A stretch of DNA of 64,000 bases from assembly GCA_920105625.2 (NCBI GenBank), contig OV050032.1:204194758-204258757 (forward strand). The letters run 5' to 3'. A model generated the notes under the pieces. It did not search any database, was not told the origin of the DNA, and worked only from the letters and a program-made list of their open reading frames with translations. Position numbers and translations under genes: made by a program. Position 1 is the first letter of the stretch, and each line of letters opens with the position of its first letter. Origin of the DNA: Clusia tigrina (Eukaryota; Arthropoda; Insecta; Diptera; Clusiidae). Of the stretch, positions 49,001-57,660 are shown piece by piece.

Positions 49001-49555
49001 TCTGTTCTGCTGCTCTTCTACGAGGGTTTTTCCAATGATGATGTCGTCCAGTGCAAATTTTTCATCAGTCTCCACAACCCACAACTTGTTCTTCTCCACA
49101 TCTCCGTCCATTTTGGCCCATATGACTGCCTCTGACTTTGCTGGGATTTTTGTCCGCTGCGATACAATGGCTTGTCGGATACCTCCATACTTATCCTCAC
49201 CAACGGATAACGGTATTTCGGTGTTCGCATACTTCAACGTTCGGCATTTCAAATCTAGGGTGAATCCATTCCGAATCATAAAATCCACACCTAAGATTAA
49301 TTCGTCCACAATATCCGCAACTACAAACTCGTGCTTCACTGTTGTGGTACCGATAGTGATTTTCCGTGTAACTTTTCCAAGTACCGGTGCATCATCTCCA
49401 GTTGCCGTACGCAAACTTATTCCCTGAAGCGGCTCGATTCCCCGAACGAGATCCCTTCTAATTATGGAATGTGATGCACCCGTATCCAATGTTACCACGA
49501 TTTTTCTTCCATTTACTACGCTGTCGACAGTTAGGCTGTTGATTTTCCGTGCCAT
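46013..49555 (-). CDS. Element C Pol polyprotein (1180 aa), apparently intact
   Basis: The order is aspartic protease (VVTLDTGASHSIIRR, residue ~20), reverse transcriptase (CVDYRKLNEV near 345, LVYLDDIIVMG near 440), RNase H (LDTDASGFGIGGVLSQ, TRRELLAVM, LLRTDHAALRWLL), and integrase. The integrase has an HHCC module (HSGPSGGHLGITKT ... CEKCTAAK near 825-860), catalytic D, D, E in AMDIAGPF (near 893), LHSDQGRNF (near 953) and DGMVERFNRTLEEH (near 988), and a GPY/F module (HWEGPYKVIKRL). It starts 68 bp after the gag stop and in another frame, so translation would need reinitiation, a subgenomic RNA or a readthrough mechanism. Length and motif set are complete for Ty3/gypsy. Confidence 0.93.
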   Translation of the reverse strand: MARKINSLTVDSVVNGRKIVVTLDTGASHSIIRRDLVRGIEPLQGISLRTATGDDAPVLGKVTRKITIGTTTVKHEFVVADIVDELILGVDFMIRNGFTLDLKCRTLKYANTEIPLSVGEDKYGGIRQAIVSQRTKIPAKSEAVIWAKMDGDVEKNKLWVVETDEKFALDDIIIGKTLVEEQQNRIVPVRVVNLANSAKTIEKGQIIGNCQAISAIVNCESQPRDTKMKIPADKKVLDDLTKEWSKDLSTEQRKTASQLLARHWSVFAEKGKNEGRTKMVKHTINTGDAKPIRQASRRVPLAKREEVNVLLKEMHQNNVIEPSASPWSSPVVLVKKKDGSTRFCVDYRKLNEVTNKDSYPLPRIDDTLDTLSGSNWFSTLDLQSGYWQVAVDEQDKEKTAFSAGDGLWQFLVMQFGLCNAPATFERLMEHVLKGLHWKTCLVYLDDIIVMGKDFEDHLKNLEEVLMRLGASGLKLSAKKCSFFKKEVKYLGHKVTPEGVHTDPDKIDSVREWPRPTSLHELRSFLGLCTYYRRFVPGFADVAGSLHALTRKNCPFEWKSEQEKAFNRLKQLLCTAPILAYPIPGEKFILDTDASGFGIGGVLSQVIDGHERVIAYFSKILSKPERNYCVTRRELLAVMQCVKHFNKYLYGQKFLLRTDHAALRWLLQFKNPEGQVARWIERLQSYDFTIEHRRGGNHGNADALSRRPCSMECKHCSKAEGKEGVVDVRLMAVLPDDEWTAEKIKEEQRNDPDLAKIVSSKSEGKRPDWNEISTESPITKAYWAQWNSLKLQDGCLFRLWESEDGKTTKNLIVVPKARISEILKEYHSGPSGGHLGITKTVEKIKTRFYWVGCQQSVVDWISACEKCTAAKGPSRRSQGKMHLYNVGAPFERIAMDIAGPFPISDSGNKYVLVVIDYFSKWPEVYPIPDQEAKTVADAFINNWVCRFGAPLELHSDQGRNFESTIFREMSELMGIRKTRTTPLHPQSDGMVERFNRTLEEHLRKVVDRNQKDWDQHIPLFLMAYRSATHDTTSTTPAKAIFGCDIRLPADLKFGAYSSTEVSCSSYVADKRRQLNEIHGTIRKRTQLMSDKMKARYDLRANSKGFQEGQLVMLHNPQRKKGLSPKLQTHWEGPYKVIKRLNDVVYRIQLARNARSKMKVVHLERLSPYKGCSTILVRDEQV

Positions 49556-49623
49556 CTGAGAAACGAAGATTCTGGGGCTACATGTTGTGGGAGTCAGATC
49601 AAGCCCCTCGAGACTGACTCCAT

Positions 49624-50916
49624 CTAGTTTGTCGACGACTTTTCATCATTTTCTGATTCCCTATTTTGGAATCTGACTTGCTTTGGAGGTCTTACCGGTG
49701 AGCGTGATCTAGAACGTTTCCGTCTCGATTGGCAATTACGGGCCATGTGTCCGACCTCTCCGCAGGTGAAGCATTTGCCCGTGAAACTTTGGCCGCTTTC
49801 GACTTGTACCTGACGGGCTCTGTATACTGGCTGGCACACCAAGGCTGCTGTCTCTGAAGTTAAAGCGCTAGCTACTGTCTCCATATATGTAGCTTTCGGA
49901 TTAGTTATTGCAGAACGCTTTATCTCCGCATCGCGAATGCCATATACGAAGGTGTCCATCATACACCTCTCAGTGATCTCTCCTGGGTAGGCAAGATGAG
50001 CCAAACGCTCCACTTCCGCCGCAAACTGTTGAAGAGACTCACCACTCTTTTGTACACGTGCTCGTAGCTCTACTTGGTACATCTGCTTCCGGTGTTCACT
50101 ACCATACTTGCGCTGAACGGCATTCATCAAGCTTTCATAGCAGTCTCGCTCACTTTCTGAGATAGTTTGAAGCACATCTGCGGCAGCACCTTTCAATGAG
50201 ACGGTTAATGCAGCCACTTTTTCGCGAGCACTCCAACCATTTGTGCTAGCGGTAGTCTCAAACTGCATTCTGAACACGCTAAATGTCGTGGTTCCATCAT
50301 AGGTAGGAGGCTTCAGTTTTATTGAGGATAAAGCTGGCTCAGGCAATGCACCTTCCTGTAGTAGGTGAATTCTTTGCTCTAATTCGTTCTGCTTTTGCTC
50401 GTTCGCAATTAATTTTTGTTCTACAGATTTTTCGAACGATTCCTGCCGTGTCTCAATTTCACAAACCTTCCTGTCTACCATCTCGGACATTTCTTTCATC
50501 TGCTGTGAGTTTTGTTCCGCTAGTAGAGCAAGTCGTATTTCACTCTGCTGTAACTGTTCTTTAACATCCTCTCTGACAGCTTGAGCATTTTGTTGTAATC
50601 GCAACTGCATCTTCTCATCGGCTGCTTGAGAATTTTGTTGTAACTGCTGCTGCATATCCTGTTTAAAGGATTGGATTATCCCGATAAGTGCGCTCATGTC
50701 AAAGTTACCCGTGTTAGGTTCTTGTGGTGTTTCTTCGTGGCGAGATGTCGTTGGCTCTTCACACTGGAATTCATGCTCATCGACGTCTATACCCTGCTCC
50801 TCTAAAGCGCTTCTTAATCGCACCTGCAGCTCCGCTTTAAGCCCTTGTGTTTGTAAATTTAAGCGCTCAAGCTCCTTCTTGAGCTGCTCCAATCTCAGTT
50901 TTTCAAATTTAACCAT
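49624..50916 (-). CDS. Element C Gag (430 aa)
   Basis: The N-terminus has a SAP-like DNA-binding motif (LRLEQLKKELERLNLQTQGL, residues about 5-25). Next are a long Gln-rich coiled-coil region, the capsid-like domain (PPTYDGTTTFSVFRMQFE ... MNAVQRKYGSEHRKQ) and one CCHC knuckle (CFTCGEVGHMARNC), followed by an Arg/Ser-rich tail. It begins 40 bp inside the 5' LTR border. The coiled coil before the capsid is longer than in many gypsy Gags. Confidence 0.92.
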   Translation of the reverse strand: MVKFEKLRLEQLKKELERLNLQTQGLKAELQVRLRSALEEQGIDVDEHEFQCEEPTTSRHEETPQEPNTGNFDMSALIGIIQSFKQDMQQQLQQNSQAADEKMQLRLQQNAQAVREDVKEQLQQSEIRLALLAEQNSQQMKEMSEMVDRKVCEIETRQESFEKSVEQKLIANEQKQNELEQRIHLLQEGALPEPALSSIKLKPPTYDGTTTFSVFRMQFETTASTNGWSAREKVAALTVSLKGAAADVLQTISESERDCYESLMNAVQRKYGSEHRKQMYQVELRARVQKSGESLQQFAAEVERLAHLAYPGEITERCMMDTFVYGIRDAEIKRSAITNPKATYMETVASALTSETAALVCQPVYRARQVQVESGQSFTGKCFTCGEVGHMARNCQSRRKRSRSRSPVRPPKQVRFQNRESENDEKSSTN

Positions 50917-50955
50917 TGTTTATCACAGTTACACAATCCCACTTCCGACACCAAT

Positions 50956-51575
50956 TGTTACGAAATTGCCCTCTTGACAATTTACTCTGTTACAAAATTG
51001 CCCTCCTGACAATTCCTCTAACTCTCTGTACTCGGACTCGTACCGCTGGATTGTGTAGTAATCAAACAATCGCTGGTTAAATTAAAATAATTAGCTTTAT
51101 TTAATTATTGCTATTTACACATTTAATATTAGGCTTAAAGTTTACTTAGTTATTACTTGCACTTTATTTCACAAACCATTAGTCACTTTATTTAACAAGT
51201 AATTTCATCACTTTATTTAATAATGAATTTCATCACTTTGCAAAATTACAAATACTGCCAATACTGCTGCTTCGATTAAAATGCCTGGTACACACTTTTA
51301 CGATCTCTGATCTACTGCCTTCCACTTTGAACAGTCTTGTCGCTTTTATAGTTTTCGAATGGTTGGAGTCGAAAATTCTACGCTATTCTCGTATTTTCTA
51401 GAAGCTTCTATCCACTTCGACAGAAGTCGAGAATATTCTTTTTGATATTACCGACGGATGGTTCTTGAATAAGCTTTTATTCGAATAGTTCGCATCTTGA
51501 CTCACAGGGGGCACTCATTCTCCAGATGGGATCCTAAAAGTATGCAATCCCTTTTCACTGAGCTATCACGTTTCA
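50956..51575 (-). repeat. 5' LTR of element C (620 bp)
   Basis: It reads from 51575 leftward. It carries TTCTAGAAGCTTC (51396-51408; a heat-shock element on either strand) and a TATA box at 51343-51350. It is longer than the other LTR copies because of extra ACTTTATTTAAYAA-type repeats near 51180-51245. Confidence 0.92.
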
Positions 51576-51581
51576 ATATAT

Positions 51582-52157
51582 TGAAACGTGATAGCTCAAA
51601 GAAAAGGGATTGCATACTTTTAGGATCCCATCTGCAGATTGAGGGCCCCCTGTGAGTCAAGATGCGAACTATTCGAATAAAAGTTTATTCAAGAACCATC
51701 TGTCGGTAATATCAAAAAGAATATTCTCGACTTCTGTCGAAGAGGATAGAAGCTTCTAGAAACTACGAGAATAGCGTAGAATTTTCGACTCCAACCATTC
51801 GAAAACTATAAAAGCGACAAGACTGTTCAAAGTCGAAGACAGTAGATCAGAGACCGTAAAAGTGTGTGCATCTAGCATTATAATCAAAGCAGCAGTATTT
51901 GTAATTGTGCAAAGTGATGAAATTACTTATTAAATAAAGTGTTAAATAAAGTGCAAATAATAACTAAGTAAACTTTAAGCCTAATATTAAATGTGTAAAT
52001 AGCAATAATTAAATAAAGCTAATTATTTTAATTTAACCAGCGATTGTTTGATTACTACACAATCCAGCGGTACGAGTCCGAGTACAGAGAGTTAGAGGAA
52101 TTGTCAGGAGGGCAATTTTGTAACAGAGTAAATTGTCAAGAGGGCAATTTCGTAACA
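51582..52157 (+). mobile_element. Solo LTR (576 bp) of element C family, head-to-head with element C
   Basis: It starts TGAAACGTGATAGC and ends TTTCGTAACA, flanked by ATAT (51578-51581, 52158-52161). It is in the opposite orientation to element C and separated from it by only ATATAT, so the two inserted at the same ATAT target. The facing LTRs form a palindrome with arms of about 570 bp. Confidence 0.92.
51688..51814 (+). promoter_or_regulatory. Heat-shock-element cluster and TATA box in element C family LTR
   Basis: A perfect three-unit element GAAGCTTCTAGAA lies at 51749-51761. Two-unit sites TTCAAGAA (51688), GAATATTC (51719) and GAATTTTC (51779) fit GAAnnTTC or its inverse. TATAAAAG follows at 51807-51814. 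This is the arrangement of insect heat-shock promoters, where HSF trimers bind alternating nGAAn units. Confidence 0.7.
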
Positions 52158-52434
52158 ATATTAATAAAGTTTACTACTACTGACTTAGTTAGTCCTTACA
52201 ATATTATTTTTATTTATTTATTTTATTTACAAAAGAAGGATAAGAATCAATTCTTATCATACGAAATTTAGGAGCACTAGCTGCCAGGGCTTTCAGCTCG
52301 CTTATAGTTATGTGGGTTAGGAATAGATATTTAAATTCTGTAATTAGAGATAAGGCTTGGCAAATAAGAAAAAGAGAAGGCAATATTATCGTTAAACTAA
52401 AAGTAAAGAATAAAATTAGAAAGTTTTATCAATT

Positions 52435-54840
52435 TTAAATAAAAATAATAAGTTGGGAGTCACATAAAAATCTGTAAATCTTATTAATGTTGTCAGCACT
52501 GGGTTCCTGTAGCAAGGCCGATGGTTTTGCTTCTTTAAATAAGTTAGAGTGGATGTTGTGCAGATGAGGGCAGTGTTCCAGTATATGTAAGATTGTTGAA
52601 ATATCGGCGTTGCATCGGGGGCAAGTTGGTGGGCTGGTGCCATTAAGGAGATGCCCGTGGGTGAGCAATGTGTGTCCAATACGAAGACGTACGTAAGTTT
52701 TAATTTGATTGGGTTTACTCCAGGAAGGATATATTGGTTTGATGTTGTGTGGGTTAACTCGTGAGTAATGATTAACCTCTCTGGATCTTGTAAATTTATT
52801 ATTATTCACGTACGGAAGGATCAGACGATAAAAGTCATTTGTTTCAACATTATCGATGGTCAAGAGTGGCTCCTTTAAGGCTAGCTTGGCTCTTCCATCG
52901 GCTAGCTCATTTCCTTCGATGCCCGCATGCCCAGGAATCCACATAATTTTTATTTTGCTGTGATACTGAATGATTTTGTCACGTATAGAGGATATCAGAG
53001 GGCTTTTGCAGGACGTGTTCAGTAAGGCGGAGATTGTCGATTTGCTGTCTGAACAGATAATAAATTTATCTTTCTGAGTCGATGCAAATACCACAGCTTG
53101 ATGTATTGCTGTGGCTTCAGCTGTAAATACGGAGCAGAAGTGTTGCAGATGGCCCACACTTATCGTGCGGCCGCTGCTTTCGACTACAGCGAAAGATACA
53201 CAGTACTCAGATTTAGATCCGTCTGTAAAGATGAATTTCCAGGATTTGGCTTTAAGTGGAAGCATACTTTCTAAAAAGAGTTGTTTGTACATGTTGCTGC
53301 TTGTAACGTTTTTTTTATAGTCCTGAAGTTGTAGAAGAAATGATGAGTTGGAGAGTTGCCAAGGAGGGAAATAGTCCAGTATGGCATTTTTAATTGGTGG
53401 AGAGAACTCAATGTTTTTAGCAGATTTGATACATCTTAAAATTGTGGATGGATGATTAAAGTTTCGCGTATACAGTGATGACGTACGGACTACTTTGAGT
53501 AGGATTTTAATTGCGCTCTGGAAGAGTCTAGGCACCAGCCGCAGTGTTTTGTGATAAGTGCGGCTTTCAATAGACGGTAAACCAGATTCTATTAAGATGC
53601 TCTTGATGGGTGATGTTGGGAAAGCACGGAGGCTACGACGAACTGCAGCATGGTAAGGAGGACATACGAGTCGGATGTTGCTGGCTGCACAGTGTCCATA
53701 AATGGCAAGGCCGTAGTCAATTTTTGATAGGATTAATGCTATTGTAATGTTAATTAATGTGGATGTGTGGATATGGCAATACTTTGAAGATAAATACTTA
53801 ATTATATTCAGCCTGACAGCTAGTGATTTTCGTACATGTATACAGTGTTCCTTAAAAGTAAGTCGTCTATCAAAAACAATTCCAAGAAATTTTAAATTGA
53901 TTGTAGATTGTATGATGACATTGTTATAAATTAAATTCATACTAGTACAATTATGTTTTCTGCAAATATGGAAAGTTTTACATTTTTCGTAGCAGAGTCT
54001 GGCTCCTGAATAGTTAGACCAATTGTTTATATCTGACAGTATGCTAGAAAATTTTTGCTTAACTATATTTGTATCGTATGTTTTTGAGAAAATTAGTACA
54101 TCATCAGCGTAAATTATGTGGTCTATACCTTTATATTTAGTTATAATGTTAGTTAATTCGTTGAATGCAATAATAAAGAAGACAACAGACAATGGGGACC
54201 CCTGGGGAATTCCATTATAAATGTTAAATATTTTAGATTGAGCGTTATTAACCTTGACACAAAACCTACGGTTAGATAAAAGAGCTTTTACAAACTTGTA
54301 TATCTTCACACCAATTTTCCATTTTTTCAGCTGTTGCAAGACAACGTGTATTCCTATTCGATCAAAAGCCTGAGCGAAGTCGAGGCTTAATGCTGAAACG
54401 TGGTTTTTACAAGAAATTGCCTTAGAAGTGAAGTGCTCGAAGTATAACAAAGCGTCTGTTGTACCTAGTCCCTTTTTGAATGCAAATTGATGCGGACTTA
54501 AAAGGTTATTTTTGATAGCATACCATCTAAGGCGCGTTGATATCATTTTTTCGAAGGTTTTACCGAACCATGGGAGTAGCGAAATTGGTCTATAGCCAGA
54601 GCTTTCCATAATGGGTTTATTTTGCTTGAGGATTGGTACTACAATCGCTGTTTTCCATGTTTGCGGATATACACCTTGATCTAGAATGGTGTTATAAAGA
54701 TTTACCAGCCTGTTTTTATAGTTTTCCGGAAGATTTTTTAACATAGTATAGCATATCCTGTCAAAACCAGGTGTTTTACCTGACATGGAGGATATAGTGT
54801 TGTCAAATTCGGACAAGGTTATCTTACATTCAATTTGCAT
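52435..54840 (-). pseudogene. LINE ORF2, reverse transcriptase and RNase H part (801 codons open)
   Basis: RT motifs include GYRPISLLPWFGKTFEKMIS (near 80), LSLDFAQAFDRIG (near 145), GIPQGSPLSVVFFIIAFNEL (near 205) and the catalytic YADDVLIFS (near 240). RNase H begins at FTDGSKSEYC (near 545) and includes FTAEATAIHQA, ICSDSKSTISAL and IMWIPGHAGIEGNELADG. The C-terminal Cys-His motif CPRCNADISTILHILEHC follows. The frame is long and open, but the upstream endonuclease is in another frame, so the copy cannot make a full ORF2 protein. Confidence 0.92.
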
Positions 54841-56127
54841 AGCAGAAAGGGAGGGACATGGATTTTGTAGGGATCGGAAAGAGATTTATTTTTATTAGTG
54901 ATGAAAGTGGAGTTAAAGCTTGAATCGTGGGAGGACGTGGACCAATATGATGCAAAGTGATTGGCTATGTCTATAGGACAGAGCAATGGACCAGTGTTAG
55001 AGGATATAAGCTGAATCGAGTTATTAACAAATGACCCCGCTAGCCTTTTTATATCACACCAGACCTTCTTAGGGCTGGATGTGGGGTTGATGGATTCCGT
55101 CAATTTTATGAGACTAGTTCTTTTCGCCATTTTTAGTTCCTTTCTGAAGAGAGCGTTGGCTTTTTTAAATTTAACCAAGTTGGTTTGAGAACGATTATTT
55201 TTGAATTGAAACCAGCATTTTTGCTTCTCTGACCTCAACTTGGAGAGCTCTTTGTTCCACCATGGAACAATCGTTTTTAATGGGCGATTGTTTGTTTGGG
55301 GTATTGCATAGTGAGCTGCGGAACGTATGGCCCTTTGCATGGTAGCAGCTTCTTTGTTGATATTAGATCCAGCGGGGATACTGGATAATATGTTTTCCAA
55401 CTTTAATGCAAAATGAGACCAGTTTGCCTTTTCAAGAATAAATTTTGGTTTTGGTGTTATTATTTTTCCCTTTCTATGTATTAGCTGAGAAATTATTGGG
55501 TAGTGGTCGCTATTGTATAAGTCATTTAGAGTGTATGTTGTGAGTTTAGGAGCGAGGAGCGTGGAGCAAATGGTTAAGTCAACATGTGTAAAAGTATTGT
55601 GAGAAGAGAAATGAGTCGGAGATCCATCGTTCATAACTATAAGGTCTTCTGATAAGATTATGTCCTCAAGGAGTTTTCCCCTAGTATTGGGATGAGGGGA
55701 GCCCCAGAATGGGGACCAAGAATTAAAGTCGCCTAATATCAAAAGGGGTGTACGAAAGAGGCGCAGAATATCAATGATATCTCTAGAGTTAAAAGATTGC
55801 TGCGGGGGAATGTACATGGAGATGATGGTAAATTTGAATTCTGTGGTAACTTCAATTGCTATGGTGGCTATGTTTGAATGCACTGGAATAAATTTATGGG
55901 GGCAGTTTTTCTAAGATAAGAACACCTACACCTTGTTTGCTGGATTGATTTTGTGATAAATTAGTGAAGTAACTTGAATATTGTAGTGGGACGATGGCGG
56001 AGGTGTTTGCCGCAAGGTGGGTTTCTTGTATGGAAATGAAGAAGGGAGAAAATTCCTTAATGAGAATTTGAAGTTCATTATAGTTGTTATAGAAACCTCG
56101 CATATTCCATTGTAAAATTTTAAACAT
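54819..56127 (-). pseudogene. LINE ORF2, apurinic-type endonuclease part, two frames
   Basis: 56127-55894 encodes the N-terminal part (ILQWNMRGFYNNYNEL, ISIQETHL). 55883-54819 in another frame encodes the rest (ISMYIPPQQ, LLILGDFNSWSPFWG, FTHVDLTIC, NSDHYPIIS). The change of frame coincides with a run of five C residues near 55895. The second frame then overlaps the RT frame at 54819-54840, a second break. Confidence 0.9.
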
Positions 56128-56451
56128 CTTAGTGCTTAGAAGTAATGGAAGAAATTAAATGTTCACAGAGGTGTGAAGTTTATAAATAAAATTTATATAG
56201 AATATTATGTACAATGAGTATAAAATATATATACGAAAATATTTATATGTAATTTATTGGGAAATTTACATTAGTTATCAATATGTGGTTGTGATAATGT
56301 GTTTTCTACAATTGAGCCCTGAGAGCTACTCGTTACCTTTGAATTTAAAATTGATTGTTTTAGTAATGGGAGAGAATATGCGGAATGTAGAGTTTTATTT
56401 AGAGGAGTAGTATTAGATATTGTTGTGTGTGTGTTTTTGTTGTTGTCTGTA

Positions 56452-57624
56452 TCATGTGACGGTTTTTTGTTGATTCTTGGCAGAGTGTTCTGAAATTGGT
56501 GTTTTAATGTTATTATGAATATTGTGTTGGTTGGAATCTGCAATGATTGAGGAGAATGAAGGTGATGAGTGGTTGATAAACGGAACATGTGTTGGTGTAT
56601 CGTGTTTTTGTTTATTATCGTTAAAATTGAGAGAAGTGGTTAATGTATTATTGATTGGACTGTTTAGGTTTGTTTGTTGTAGTGGGTTTGACGGTGAGTA
56701 GTTGTTCTTTTTGTGTGGAGCAAGAATAGCAGAGAAGCTCGGCTTTAAGGAGAAATTGGGTGTTTGTGTTCTATGTATTTGTTGAGCTTCGCGCAGCGAA
56801 CATTTGTTTCGAGTTTTAATTTGTATGATTTCTTTGTGTTGTATGAATTTAGTGCATTCTTTAGAGGAAGCAGGGTGTTTCTCAGAGCAGTTAGCACATG
56901 TTGTGCGAATGCAAGTGGTAGGATTGTGAGGAGGGAGGTTGCAGTTGACACATGCGGGCGTGCTTTTACAGCGTTTAGCTGTGTGACCGAGAAGCTGGCA
57001 GTTTTTGCATCGCATAGGGTTCGGAATATATTCTCTGACACGGGCTGTATACCATGATATTTCAATCTTGGATGGTAGAGAGTATAAGTCGAATGACAAA
57101 AGAACTACTCCACTTGGTTGAGGTTTGCCGTCAATAGTTTTCGTGAATTTCTAAGCTGCGACTACTCCTTGCGGGCTCAACTCTTTAACAATTTCGTCTT
57201 CTGGAATTTTATTTAGCCAAGGGGCATAAACAGTTCCCTTGAAGAAGTTTAAATTTTCATGAAACTTTGACGTTATGGGACATAAGCCATGCAGTTCTTT
57301 AGCATGGATAAATTTATCAGCTGCCGTTTTGTTTTTTATTAAAAGTAGCAAGTTGCCATCGCGTAAAACGGTAACTGAAGTTATGTCTTTGCTTATTAGC
57401 TGCAGTGACCGTTGGACCGAGAAGCAAGACAAGTCGGAGAGAGGTTTTTTTTTCGTTTGTAGAAGAAACAACTACAAATTTCGGATTCGGCAGTTTAGTG
57501 GAGGGGAGTTCAGGGAAGGTATTGGAAGTGAGTGTTTGTGTGAATTTTTTCTTTTTTGCCTTGGGGCTACCAGTTGCGAATATAGCAAACCGGTTATCCC
57601 CTAAGTTGGGGGGTCCGGAGACCA
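56452..57624 (-). pseudogene. LINE ORF1 (zinc-knuckle Gag-like), broken
   Basis: The start (MVSGPPNLGDNRFAIFATGS) near 57624 is in one frame. After a run of nine A (T on the + strand) near 57450 the coding frame shifts to 57471-57151, and an in-frame TAG lies at 57151-57153. Beyond it the same frame continues to 56452 with knuckles CKNCQLLGHTAKRC, CVNCNLPPHNPTTC and CANCSEKHPASSKEC. Three CCHC-like motifs are typical of I-type ORF1 proteins. Confidence 0.85.
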
Positions 57625-57660
57625 TTTTCACTACACACGCGTGTCAACCGTGTAATAACA

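Larger units (their letters stand above)
45415..51575 (-). mobile_element. Element C: full-length Ty3/gypsy element, 6161 bp, ATAT target duplication
   Basis: On the minus strand: 5' LTR 51575-50956 (620 bp), tRNA-Leu-like primer site TGGTGTCGGAAGTGGGATTG two bases inside, gag 50916-49624, pol 49555-46013, polypurine tract AAGCGGAGGGCAG, 3' LTR 46001-45415 (587 bp). ATAT flanks both ends (45411-45414, 51576-51579). Both ORFs are open. The LTRs differ from each other by several substitutions and by repeat-number changes in an AT-rich part. There is no envelope gene. Confidence 0.93.
52206..57660 (-). mobile_element. Degenerate I/LOA-like LINE with RNase H
   Basis: It reads right to left. ORF1 (zinc-knuckle Gag, 57624-56452), ORF2 endonuclease (56127-54819) and RT-RNase H (54840-52435) are all recognisable. 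A TAAA-rich tail (reverse complement at about 52206-52232) sits at the 3' end. At least four lesions are visible: three frame changes and one in-frame stop. It inserted in or beside the relict LTR. RNase H after RT excludes the Jockey clade proper and favours I, LOA or R1-related groups. The 5' border is not clear. Confidence 0.88.

Noticed and set aside
46509..49427. Plus-strand ORFs up to 248 codons opposite element C pol
   Set aside because: They are antisense shadows of a domain-complete pol frame.
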